Below, piece by piece: positions 34,264-42,505 of a stretch of DNA of 43,959 bases (positions are counted from its first letter, which is position 1; each line of letters opens with the position of its first letter). The stretch comes from VYFG01 sp022827325 (lineage in GTDB: Bacteria; Pseudomonadota; Gammaproteobacteria; Arenicellales; Poriferihabitantaceae), in NCBI GenBank assembly GCA_022827325.1, contig JAJDTE010000017.1:1-43959 (forward strand), in the 5' to 3' direction. The position numbers were made by a program, and so were the translations under genes. Below the pieces are notes generated by a model. It was given only the letters and a program-made list of their open reading frames with translations. It was not told the origin of the DNA and did not search any database.

Positions 34264-35457
34264 TCAGGCGACCCGTGGAATGTCGACCTTGAGGCCGCGC
34301 GGGATTTCCCGTTCTTCGTCATACATCGGCGTAGTGCAGGTTCGCGCAGGGCGAATCTCGCCGTCGGTGCAATAGACCTCGAGCACCGTACCGGACCGGA
34401 TATCAGGATCGTCCAGCCTGACCAGCGCCACGCCGCAGAGCTGGAACGGCGACCACGCACTCGAACAGACGATTCCGGCGTCGATGCCGTTAAGCTTGAG
34501 CGTGCGTCCGATCTGCGCGACGCCGCCGTCGGTGCGCAGGCCCCAGGTGCGGCAGCGCTGGTCGGCCTCGAGCAGCGCTTCGCGGCCGCAGAAATCGCCC
34601 TTGTCGAAGTCGACCATGTGACCGAGTCCGGCGGCGAAAGGCGTAGTGGTTTCGTCGAAGTCTGAACCGGCGTTCAGCAATCCGGCCTCGATGCGCCGGG
34701 TACGAAACGCGTCCGCCGAGGTTGGCGTCATGCCAAACGGATTCCCGGCCTCGAGTATGCGCGCGCCGACTGCGTCGATGTCGGTTTCGGCCAGCAGGTA
34801 GAACTCCCAGCCGAGTTCATTGGTGAAACCTGAACGGGTCAGTACCACGGGTTGTCCGGCGATCTGCACCTCGGCCATATCGAAATAGTTGAACGGCTCG
34901 GGCAGATCGCCATCGATTGCCGCTGCGAGCACGTCGAGCGATCTGGGTCCCTGCACCTGGCTGACCCAGACGCCCGGGTCCAGCACCTCGACGTCGAGAC
35001 CGCGTGCGTTGGCAAGCAGCCATGAATACAGGTCGCCGTCGGCCTGCCCGTACCAGAAGCGGTCCGAGGCGAGGCGCACCAGCACGCCATCGGCAATCAT
35101 GCCGCCGTGGTCGTAACAGGCGAACTGGTAACTGCAGCGGCCGATACGGTTTTTGCCGATGTCTCGAGTGAACACACGGTTTAGCAGCTTTTCGGCATCC
35201 GGCCCGCGGATTTCGAGCGGCAATTCGCCGGTGTGTCGCAGAATCACGCTGGTTCTGACCCGCCAGTAGACCTCGTCCGCGGTCAGATTATTCAGACTCG
35301 CGGTGGCGAGCCGGCGGTTATAGACGAAATAGGTCGGATCGTAAGGCAGTTCCTGGTGGATCAACGGGTGCGGCGCCATCGTCCGTGCGAGTTCATTGGG
35401 TCGTTCAATGGCGGTTTGCCTGACGGTGACCGCGATCTGCAGTTGTTCGGGAGTCAT
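34264..35457 (-). CDS. GcvT/DmdA-superfamily aminomethyltransferase-like protein (left arm)
   Basis: A 397-residue protein of the GcvT fold. Landmarks: YDPTYFVYNRRLATASL at the N-terminus; LEIRGPDAEKLLNRVFTRDIGKNRIGRCSYQFACYDHGGMIADGVLVRL; VSQVQGPRSLDVL; and RSGFTNELGWEFYLL. The usual substrate-contacting segment and C-terminal barrel domain follow. This is the superfamily of glycine-cleavage T protein and DMSP demethylase DmdA, which transfer one-carbon units to tetrahydrofolate. It is not close enough to DmdA to say it acts on DMSP. First gene of the operon, divergent from a LysR gene. Confidence 0.82.
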   Translation of the reverse strand: MTPEQLQIAVTVRQTAIERPNELARTMAPHPLIHQELPYDPTYFVYNRRLATASLNNLTADEVYWRVRTSVILRHTGELPLEIRGPDAEKLLNRVFTRDIGKNRIGRCSYQFACYDHGGMIADGVLVRLASDRFWYGQADGDLYSWLLANARGLDVEVLDPGVWVSQVQGPRSLDVLAAAIDGDLPEPFNYFDMAEVQIAGQPVVLTRSGFTNELGWEFYLLAETDIDAVGARILEAGNPFGMTPTSADAFRTRRIEAGLLNAGSDFDETTTPFAAGLGHMVDFDKGDFCGREALLEADQRCRTWGLRTDGGVAQIGRTLKLNGIDAGIVCSSAWSPFQLCGVALVRLDDPDIRSGTVLEVYCTDGEIRPARTCTTPMYDEEREIPRGLKVDIPRVA

Positions 35458-35483
35458 CGGTTGTTCGGTTTGTTAATACACTG

Positions 35484-35509
35484 AAATAGAGGATTTGAGA
35501 AATCTATTT
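35484..35509. promoter_or_regulatory. Inverted repeat in the divergent promoter of the left GcvT-like and LysR genes
   Basis: AAATAGA-N12-TCTATTT, perfect 7-bp arms. It lies 27 bases before the GcvT-like start and 70 before the LysR start. An alternative register GATTT-GAG-AAATC and outer CACTG/CAGTG fall in the same stretch. AT-rich; consistent with a LysR site. Confidence 0.45.
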
Positions 35510-35578
35510 GATCACAGTGCTTTAAATGTGCATATTTCAATTTCTGCGACAATTTGTTCAAATTATTTAATCAACTTT

Positions 35579-36448
35579 ATGCCTTTTCGTTCCTATGACG
35601 CATTGCGAGTTTTCGCCGCCGTGGCCCGCCACCAAAGCGTGACGGCGGCTGCCGACGAACTGAATCTTTCCAAGGGGTCGGTCAGTTACCAGATCCGCAA
35701 ACTGGAAGACGATCTAGGGTTTAGCCTGTTCGAACGGCAACGCCAGCGCCTCAGCATCACAGCCAGGGGTGAGAAGCTGTGGCACAGTTCGCAGTCGGCG
35801 CTCGGTCAGCTCGATCGCGACATTCGTGAACTGCAACGGGAAGAATCCGACCGCATCACGATCGGCGCGCTGACCTATTTCTTTTCACGTTGGCTGTCGT
35901 CGCGGTTGATGACCTTCATGGAAGCCAATCCCAGTATCGCCGTGCGGGTGGAGCCGATGACCGGTATTGCGGATTTCGGACAATCAGATGCCGATGTCGC
36001 GATCTTTTGGGGCATTGGCGAATGGATCGAATTCGAGCACGATCTCCTGTTCCAATGCCCGGCCCGCCCGACCGCGAATGCAGCGGTTGCCGCCAGGGTC
36101 CAGGAAATGGGATTGGAACGAGCATTGATCGAAATCCCGCTGCTGGCCGACAGTTCCGGCGGCACGGGATGGCGCGAGTGGCATCGTCGTGCAGGGCTCG
36201 AATATCGGCCGGGGCACGATCGCCTGGTGATCCCCGATTCGAGCGACCGTGTACAGGCCGTTATCGACGGCCAGGGCATTGCCCTGTGGGATGCATTGGT
36301 GCAGAACGAACTGAATTCTGGCGAGTTGCGATACCTGTCGGATGTAACGCTCGACGATGCCGGATATTACCTGGTATATACGGCGTCTGCCGGCGAGCGT
36401 GCGGCGGTCGTCACGACCTTTGTAGACTGGATCAGGTGCCAGAACTGA
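35579..36448 (+). CDS. GcvA-like LysR-family transcriptional regulator (left arm)
   Basis: A 289-residue LysR regulator from the ATG at 35579; the frame opens earlier, but those residues lie in the AT-rich promoter. Winged HTH: FAAVARHQSVTAAADELNLSKGSVSYQIRKLEDDLGFSLFERQ, with the GcvA-like phrase for positions after the HTH. The effector domain ends with GQGIALWDALVQNEL, like GcvA family. Divergent from the acyl-CoA operon, and 3' end faces the second LysR gene. Confidence 0.87.
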   Translation: MPFRSYDALRVFAAVARHQSVTAAADELNLSKGSVSYQIRKLEDDLGFSLFERQRQRLSITARGEKLWHSSQSALGQLDRDIRELQREESDRITIGALTYFFSRWLSSRLMTFMEANPSIAVRVEPMTGIADFGQSDADVAIFWGIGEWIEFEHDLLFQCPARPTANAAVAARVQEMGLERALIEIPLLADSSGGTGWREWHRRAGLEYRPGHDRLVIPDSSDRVQAVIDGQGIALWDALVQNELNSGELRYLSDVTLDDAGYYLVYTASAGERAAVVTTFVDWIRCQN

Positions 36449-36671
36449 TTTCAAGTGCTCGAGACTTTTCAGGCCTTGCAAATGCGTGCATCGTTACAAG
36501 ACTTAATTTCTATGTCAGAAAATTCAAGCAATAACGGCGCTCATATATCCAGTCTGAGTTTCTGAAACCGGCCGCGCAACGGCCACGCACTCGGTTCCGG
36601 GTTGATTTGTCGAAGCTGTTATAGGCAGCATTTCGAATCGTACATGACTTGTCTTTTTCACTGCTACCCTG

Positions 36672-37550
36672 TCATTGTTTTGCTTCAGTCATGATCCAGT
36701 CACGAAAAATCCGGATCGGTGAGTCGGGGGCGGCATCTTCGGGATAGACCAGGTAGTAACCATAATCGGCAAGTTCGATCTGCCGATAACGGTATAAATT
36801 CCCAGCCTCGACTTCACTATCGATCAGTGAGTCGTATAGGCCAACACCCTGACCGTCGATGACGGCCTGCAGGCGCACATTGGGATCGGGTATGACCAGG
36901 TCGTTCGGCCCCGGCTGCATTGTGAGCCCGGCTGTGTCATGCCATTCGGACCATGCCCGGCTATCATCACTATCGTGAAGCAAGTTTAATTCGCTCATGA
37001 GCTCGGTAATACCCTGAGACTCGACTCGCCGGTCGAGCGCGGGATTCGCGGTCAGTGTTGCCGGTGCATGGAATATCAGTTCTACCGCCATGCCGCGGTC
37101 CATCCAGTCTCCCTTGCCCCAGCGAATTGCCATATCGAGATCGTTGGCGCGCAAGTTCAATAAATCGATCGATGGCTGTATGCGCAGTCCGATACCCGGA
37201 TGATGCGTGATAAAGCGCATCAAGCGAGGCGACAGCCAGCGTGATGCAAAGTAGGTTGCCATGCCGATGGTGAGACTGTGCTGGTTGCGTCGTCGGAGGT
37301 ATCCGAGTTCCTGCTCTACCGATTCGAATGCCAGCTCGGCAATCTGTAGCAGCTTGTGCCCGTTCAGCGTCAGCTCGATCCCCCTCCTGCTGCGCTCGAA
37401 CAGTCTGAAACCGAGTTCTTCCTCGAGTCGGTCGATCTGCTGGCTGACCGCTCCCTTGGTCAGATTAAGCTTTTCCGCGGCCTTGGTAAAACTGTCACAG
37501 CGCGCCACCAGACAAAAATTGCGCAAATTGTCGTAGTTTCGTAAACGCAT
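36672..37550 (-). CDS. GcvA-like LysR-family transcriptional regulator (right arm)
   Basis: A 292-residue LysR regulator resembling the neighbour along its whole length: FTKAAEKLNLTKGAVSQQIDRLEEELGFRLFERSRRGIELT, then LTIGMATYFASRWLSPRLMRFI compared with LTYFFSRWLSSRLMTFM, and GQGVGLYDSLIDSEVEAGNLYRY. They are convergent (3' ends 223 bases apart), each divergent from a GcvT-like gene. The start of this one is seven bases from a 19-bp palindrome. Likely controls the GcvT-MttB pair. Confidence 0.88.
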   Translation of the reverse strand: MRLRNYDNLRNFCLVARCDSFTKAAEKLNLTKGAVSQQIDRLEEELGFRLFERSRRGIELTLNGHKLLQIAELAFESVEQELGYLRRRNQHSLTIGMATYFASRWLSPRLMRFITHHPGIGLRIQPSIDLLNLRANDLDMAIRWGKGDWMDRGMAVELIFHAPATLTANPALDRRVESQGITELMSELNLLHDSDDSRAWSEWHDTAGLTMQPGPNDLVIPDPNVRLQAVIDGQGVGLYDSLIDSEVEAGNLYRYRQIELADYGYYLVYPEDAAPDSPIRIFRDWIMTEAKQ

Positions 37551-37556
37551 CCGGGA

Positions 37557-37575
37557 TGTTTAATTAAATTAAACA
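37557..37575. promoter_or_regulatory. Perfect 19-bp AT-rich palindrome
   Basis: TGTTTAATTAAATTAAACA, centred on one A, starting seven bases before the LysR start. Binding here would block or position the polymerase for the regulator gene, so autorepression is plausible. Confidence 0.55.
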
Positions 37576-37625
37576 CAAAGGTCAAATATTTTTCGTTGCG
37601 ATTCGTTACATATGACAAATAATAT

Positions 37626-37645
37626 TATGACTGCGCTCAGTCATA
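37626..37645. promoter_or_regulatory. 20-bp inverted repeat before the right GcvT-like gene
   Basis: TATGACTG-CGCT-CAGTCATA, perfect 8-bp arms, about 66 bases upstream of the GcvT-like start at 37711. It is a second candidate regulator site in the same divergent region. Confidence 0.5.
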
Positions 37646-37710
37646 TCGGCGCAGTATCGATGCGAGTGGTAAATTTATCTGATCGAAATACTGTTGGGAG
37701 GAGAAACATC

Positions 37711-38814
37711 ATGATTGAATCGACACGCACCTCGGCGCTGGCGTCGCGGCATATCGAACTGGGTTCCGGTCTCGAGGACTGGAACGGCATGGGGACCGCC
37801 TGGAGCTACCATACGGATTCCAGGGACGAGCACGACGCGATTCGAGAGGCCGCGGGCATGTTCGATATGTCGCCGCTGAAAAAAGTTTTCGTGCGCGGTC
37901 CCGATGCCGCCAGGGTGGTCGATCATGTCATCACTCGCGACATGACGAGGATTGACCCCGGTAATTCTGCCTATGGCGCCATCCTGGCCGAACAGGGTAC
38001 CGTCTGTGACGATGCGATCATCGCCAACAATGGTGACGGCGAATGGATGCATTGCCATGGTTCGGGTGAGAGCATGGATCGCCTGCAGGAATCAGCCGAG
38101 GGTCTCGATGTCGATCTCGAACTCGATGATGATCTACATAACATTTCGCTGCAGGGACCGAAGGCCTTGCAGTTACTCGACGCGCATACACCGATAGATC
38201 TCGGTTCGGTGCGATATTTTCATCACCAGGCGACCGAACTCTTCGGTCATCGGTGCCGGATATCGCGCACCGGTTACTCGGGGGAGCGCGGTTACGAAAT
38301 CTTCGCCAGCGCGGCCGTGGTTGGCGATATCTGGGACCAGATCCTTGGCCATGGTGAGCCGCTCGGTGTCATGCCGTGCTCGTTCGCCTCGCTCGACAAG
38401 GCGCGCATCGAGGCCGCGCTGCTGTTTTTCGGTTACGACATGACCGCCGAGCACACGCCGTGGGAAGTCGGTCTCGGTTTCACCGTGCATCGCGACAAAG
38501 GCGACTTTCGTGGCAGGCAGGCGGCGCTCGAATCCGAGGGCCGGGAACGCTTCGTCGCGGCGGGTATCTCGTCCGCGGGCGAAGAGCCCTGGGCCGGCGG
38601 TGAGGAATTGAAACTCGACGGCAATGTCGTGGGAACGCTGAACAGCCCTTGCTGGTCGCATCGCCTGGGCAGGTCGCTAGCGCTGGTGCATCTGCGACCA
38701 GATACCGCTGTTCCCGGTACCCTGCTAGAGGTGAGCGGCGACGAGTTTACGGGCTCGGCAGTGGTCGAGGCGATTCCGTTTTTCGATCCTGACAAGACCC
38801 GTACCCACGCCTGA
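37711..38814 (+). CDS. GcvT-superfamily aminomethyltransferase-like protein (right arm)
   Basis: A 367-residue GcvT-like protein with a strong GGGAGGAG site before the ATG at 37711. Sequence blocks: HDAIREAAGMFDMSPLKKVFVRGPDAARVVDHVITRDM, GAILAEQGTVCDDAIIAN, SLQGPKALQLLDAHTP, SRTGYSGERGYEIFAS, and DKGDFRGRQAAL. This is closer to the classic T-protein/DmdA pattern than the left-arm protein. Ten bases separate it from the MttB gene, so the two products probably act together: one removes a methyl group, the other passes it to tetrahydrofolate. Confidence 0.85.
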   Translation: MIESTRTSALASRHIELGSGLEDWNGMGTAWSYHTDSRDEHDAIREAAGMFDMSPLKKVFVRGPDAARVVDHVITRDMTRIDPGNSAYGAILAEQGTVCDDAIIANNGDGEWMHCHGSGESMDRLQESAEGLDVDLELDDDLHNISLQGPKALQLLDAHTPIDLGSVRYFHHQATELFGHRCRISRTGYSGERGYEIFASAAVVGDIWDQILGHGEPLGVMPCSFASLDKARIEAALLFFGYDMTAEHTPWEVGLGFTVHRDKGDFRGRQAALESEGRERFVAAGISSAGEEPWAGGEELKLDGNVVGTLNSPCWSHRLGRSLALVHLRPDTAVPGTLLEVSGDEFTGSAVVEAIPFFDPDKTRTHA

Positions 38815-38824
38815 GCACCGGGTT

Positions 38825-40351
38825 ATGACGGTGATGACCAAGCGCCGGCACCAACGCGCTCGCGGTATGCTTACCGCTGCCGTGATCGATGCGCCGGCAT
38901 ACCTGACGCGCAAAATCCCGGCATACGAGCTGCTCGATGAGGAGGCGCTGGTTCGACTCGAGAATCATGCCGAGTGGCTGCTTGCCGAAATCGGTATCGA
39001 GATTCGCAACGATCCGATTGCGCTCGATTTGTTTCGCGAGGCCGGTGCCAGTGTCGATGGCGAGTTGATCCGATTCGATCGCGGTCACGCGCGCAAGCTG
39101 TGTGAAACGGCGCCGTCGACCTACACGATGCACGCGCGCAATCCGGCGCGCAGCATTGAATTCGGCGGCGATCACCTGGTGTTCGGTTCCGCTTACGGCT
39201 CGCCGTTCGTGACTGATATTGAACGCGGCCGTCGCTACGGCACGCTGGAGGATTTTCAGAACTTCATCAAGCTGACCTACCTGTCGCCATGGCTGCACCA
39301 CCAGAGTGGCACCATTTGCGAGCCGGTGGATGTTCCCGTCAACAAGCGTCATCTCGACATGGTTTATTCACACCTGCGCTATTCGGATAAACCGTTCATG
39401 GGCTCGGTGACCGCACCCGAACGCGCCGCGGATTCGCTGGCGATGGCACGCATCGCGTTCGGTGACGAGTTCATGCGCGACCACCTGGTCATCCAGGGCA
39501 ACATCAACGTCAACTCGCCGCTGGTCTACGACGCCACCATGACCGCGGCACTACGTACCTACGCCTCGGCCAACCAGGGCAACGTGATATCGCCGTTCAT
39601 CATGGGTGGCGCGATGAGCCCGGTGACGCAGCCGGCAATCATTGCGCAGGCGCACGCCGAACTGATGGTCGGTATTGCCTTGACCCAGTTGGTCAAGCAC
39701 GGAGCGCCGGTGGTTTACGGCAGTTTCCTGACCACGATGGATCTGAAGTCCGGCGCGCCGACCTTTGGTACTCCGGAGTCGATGCTGGCAAATTATGCGA
39801 TTGCGCAACTCGGTCGTCGCCTTGGGGTGCCGGTGCGCTGTGGCGGCCACTTGACGGCATCCAAGATCGTCGATGCACAGGCGCTGCAGGAGTCGACCAA
39901 CGCGATTCTTGCCGGCGTCATGGCGGGTGCTAACTTCATATTCCAGGCCGCCGGCTGGCTTGAGAGTGGGCTCAGTATCGGTTATGAAAAGTTTGTAATA
40001 GATGCCGAGCAATGTGGTGCGCTGGCGCGCATGGTGCAGGGACTCATAATCGATGACGGTCAACTTGCAGCCGACGCCTATTGCGAAGCTGGCGCTGGCA
40101 CCAATTTTCTCGGTGTCGGTCACACAATGCGCCATTACAAGACAGCGAATTATCGCGCCGGTCTCTGCGATGCGCAGCCGTACGAGACGTGGATGGAGAA
40201 TGGCGGCATGGATATGCAGCAGCGCGCATCTGCACTTTACAAGCAAATGCTGCGCGATTACGAGATGCCGCCGATCGACCCGGCCGTCGATGAAGCGCTA
40301 AGGGATTTCGTTACTCGTCGTAAGAATTCTATGAAGGATGCCTGGTATTAA
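38825..40351 (+). CDS. Trimethylamine methyltransferase (MttB) superfamily protein, non-pyrrolysine
   Basis: A 508-residue MttB-superfamily protein. N-terminal AEWLLAEIGIEIRNDPIALDLFREAGASVDGELIRFD is the typical beginning, and later AQAHAELMVGIALTQLVKHGAPVVYGSF and GAGTNFLGVGHTMRHYKTANYRAGL are TIM-barrel conserved parts. No in-frame amber occurs, so it belongs to the larger non-pyrrolysine group that includes glycine-betaine, proline-betaine and carnitine-type methyltransferases. Those need a corrinoid protein; none is encoded here. An in-frame ATG at 38834 is a possible alternative start. Confidence 0.87.
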   Translation: MTVMTKRRHQRARGMLTAAVIDAPAYLTRKIPAYELLDEEALVRLENHAEWLLAEIGIEIRNDPIALDLFREAGASVDGELIRFDRGHARKLCETAPSTYTMHARNPARSIEFGGDHLVFGSAYGSPFVTDIERGRRYGTLEDFQNFIKLTYLSPWLHHQSGTICEPVDVPVNKRHLDMVYSHLRYSDKPFMGSVTAPERAADSLAMARIAFGDEFMRDHLVIQGNINVNSPLVYDATMTAALRTYASANQGNVISPFIMGGAMSPVTQPAIIAQAHAELMVGIALTQLVKHGAPVVYGSFLTTMDLKSGAPTFGTPESMLANYAIAQLGRRLGVPVRCGGHLTASKIVDAQALQESTNAILAGVMAGANFIFQAAGWLESGLSIGYEKFVIDAEQCGALARMVQGLIIDDGQLAADAYCEAGAGTNFLGVGHTMRHYKTANYRAGLCDAQPYETWMENGGMDMQQRASALYKQMLRDYEMPPIDPAVDEALRDFVTRRKNSMKDAWY

Positions 40352-40545
40352 TCAAGCCAGCCGAACAAGTATCAGCAATTCCCGCTAAGGGTCAGCTGTA
40401 TTGTGTCAGGGGGTGTGATCATCAGGAAGTCGTGGTTTCAGAGTGACCAGGGCGCAGTGATCGGTACAGCCGCCGGGGCTGCAGAACGGATCGGGCCGGT
40501 AAACGCTGAAGAATCGACCTGAACACCAGCCGGTCACGGCGTCAT
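40352..40545. other. Spacer between mttB-like gene and transposase remnant
   Basis: 194 bases with no gene. Probably the left end of a decayed IS; no clear inverted repeat was found. Confidence 0.3.
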
Positions 40546-41797
40546 TCAGGGCGGCTCAGGCAGCGCGGGATTGTTTCTGTATCCCCGCGCAATGACCCGG
40601 TACAGTTTCTCCCAACTGTCTATCAGGAACAGGCTGAACAGGCCCCTCATCTTGCGCCACAGCGCGGCGCGGCTGTACATGGCCTGGTGGCCGCATTGAA
40701 TACGGCACAGCAGCGCAACTGGATCTGGTCCACCAGAAACGCCAGCATCATCAGGTGCATCAGCACCGTCGACAGGTGCTTGTGGCCGTGACCATCATTG
40801 TGTTCCAGGCCGTGGCCCTGGCTCTTCAGCGTGTTGAAGGTCTCGTTCTCTATCTTCCAGCGGGCCCGGCCGGCCCGCATCAACTCCATCAGGTTCGATT
40901 CATCGATCGGGATGTCGGTGACCCAGCAAAAGCGCTGCACCTTGCCCCCGGGACGGTCCTCCCGGTACTCAAGGAAGTTCACCTCCAGATCAAAGTTGTC
41001 GTCGTTCAACGGCCCCCGTTCAGATACCGGAACCGATGCACCACCCCCCGCTCGTCCCGGCACTCATGTTCCGGAACGCCCCGGGTCTTCGCCACCCAGT
41101 CGTACAGAAACCGGTGGTCCCCTTCCTTCGCACCCAGCACATAGCGCATGTCCAGTGACTCCAGCAGCCGGATGGGCGGACCGTTCGAGGCCAGGCCATC
41201 TTCAACCACCAGCAACCGCAAATGCGGATGGTTGCGACGTACACGCTGCAGCAGTCGCCTTGCGGCATTGCGCTCACAGTCGTTCTTGCCGGAACCGTCA
41301 CCCTTCAGAATCGGCTCCGGCATCAGGGGAATCACCTCGCGGCACTCCGGATGCACCAGCACCGCACCGAGCAACTGGTGATAGTACGTCACCCGACCGT
41401 CACGATGATGCTTGCTGCAGCAGTGCGCGCAATGCACCTTCTGCGAGGAAAACAGCCCCGTGCCGTCCACCGACAGCACATAGCGGCCGTCCAGCACCTC
41501 GAATCCCTCCAGTCCCTTGCCCCGCTGCAGCAGCGCAAACAGCCTCTTGTATACCGGCTCGAACACCTCCGGGTCCACCTCGTCCAGCCGCTCCCTCATG
41601 TACGTGTCGCTCGGCGCCTTCGACACCCCGTACAGATGCTTCAGATTGTGCCGCACCACTTCCTCGGACTGCGACCGCTCGAACTGCAGCAGCGATGGAT
41701 ATTTCAGACTGAACATCGCCAGAGCCGACATCATGACATCCGACAAGGGAAACTTGCGGGTCCACTTCGGGTCCGGAATCTCCTCGAAACCCGACCG
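40546..41797 (-). pseudogene. IS4-like DDE transposase, N-terminally truncated and frameshifted at least twice
   Basis: Joined pieces: from about 41797, RSGFEEIPDPKWTRKFPLS then MMSALAMFSLKYPSLLQFE to FRYLNGG (frame ending 41006). Next, a second frame from about 41020 runs SERGPLNDDNFDLEVNFLEY, with ARWKIENETFNTLKSQGHGLEHN. Last, MYSRAALWRKMRGLFSLFLIDSWEK runs to a TGA at 40548. The DDE candidates are D in LSVDGTGLF, D in VVEDGLA and E in KIENETFNTLK. No start codon exists ahead of RSGFE because a TGA precedes it, and at 41798 a different IS remnant begins. Dead copy. Confidence 0.8.
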
Positions 41798-41798
41798 G

Positions 41799-42113
41799 AT
41801 GGACCTGCATCACCCGCCCTGCCGGGGGTACCGTGCCAACCAGGCATTCTACGCCCTTGGCCACATCGCCCAGGTGCTGCTGCGGGCGGTGCAGTACACG
41901 GTGCTGCCGAAGAAGGCCCGCCGTCATGGCATCCGGCCGATCATTCGCTATGTGATGCGCACGGCGGCGCACATGGTCCGGTCGGCGCGCCAATCCTGTG
42001 TGCGCTTCGCCAAGAACAACTTCCGGCTGGACTGGCTGTACCATGCCATGGTGACGCTGGAGGCACCGATTCCTTCCCGTTCCCGCGCGCCGCCCCTGCG
42101 GGCCGGGGCCTGA
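41799..42113 (+). pseudogene. C-terminal fragment of a second transposase (possibly IS1380-like)
   Basis: About 104 residues, plus strand, from MDLHHPPCRGYRANQAFYALGHIAQVLL to DWLYHAMVTLEAPIPS. The GYRANQAFYALGHIAQ block is like the end of DDE transposases where the ORF stays close to the IS border. It abuts the 5' cut of the other transposase, so one IS was probably inserted into or recombined with the other. Family assignment is tentative. Confidence 0.5.
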
Positions 42114-42206
42114 TACGGCCTGAGTCGACCACGGATTGATGAACGCTGCAAGACGGCGGGGATTGGCTCGCCTGCGCCATGGAATCCGACATCCCCGGGA
42201 AGGCCG

Positions 42207-42237
42207 AATGTACAGTTCGAGGGGCGAACTGTACATT
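42207..42237. repeat. Perfect 31-bp hairpin, 13-bp arms
   Basis: AATGTACAGTTCG-AGGGG-CGAACTGTACATT, perfect 13-bp arms around a 5-bp loop. No T-run follows, so a terminator is unlikely. It could be fused ends of decayed IS elements or an operator. Confidence 0.5.
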
Positions 42238-42454
42238 GAGCACGCCTGTCCAGTGACCGATCGAACCCTGAAGGGATTGCCGGTCCATCCACGCCGGATC
42301 AGTTGGGCGAAAATCGCTCTCGGACCCCTTTATCAGGGGATTGGGGGGGGGTCGTGGATTGCGCCTGTCTCCCGATCTGCTACAGTATATCTGTCGGCGT
42401 ATATTGCTGGCGAATCTGCTGCGGATGTTCCATATCGGGGGGGACGCCTGTTAC

Positions 42455-42473
42455 GACGATTGATATAATCGTC
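42455..42473. promoter_or_regulatory. Palindrome overlapping a TATAAT box, candidate operator/promoter of the GPP34 gene
   Basis: GACGATT-GATAT-AATCGTC, perfect 7-bp arms, with TATAAT at 42464-42469 inside it. About 30 bases upstream of the GPP34 start. No good -35 box was seen, consistent with an activator- or repressor-controlled promoter. Confidence 0.5.
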
Positions 42474-42505
42474 TGCCGTGACGATCAAATCAAAGTGAGG
42501 TGCCT

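Larger units (their letters stand above)
42114..42505. other. Intergenic region with two strong palindromes
   Basis: About 390 bases between IS remnants and the GPP34 gene. A 31-bp hairpin (42207-42237) and a 19-bp palindrome on a TATAAT (42455-42473) are given separately. No gene seen. Confidence 0.5.

Noticed and set aside
34264..38814. Naming the GcvT-like proteins as DMSP demethylase DmdA
   Set aside because: The DmdA-specific residues were not recognisable by eye and no acyl-CoA dehydrogenase (DmdC) is present, so only superfamily level is claimed.
38825..40351. Pyrrolysine-containing trimethylamine methyltransferase
   Set aside because: The gene is open without any in-frame TAG, and no pyl genes are visible.
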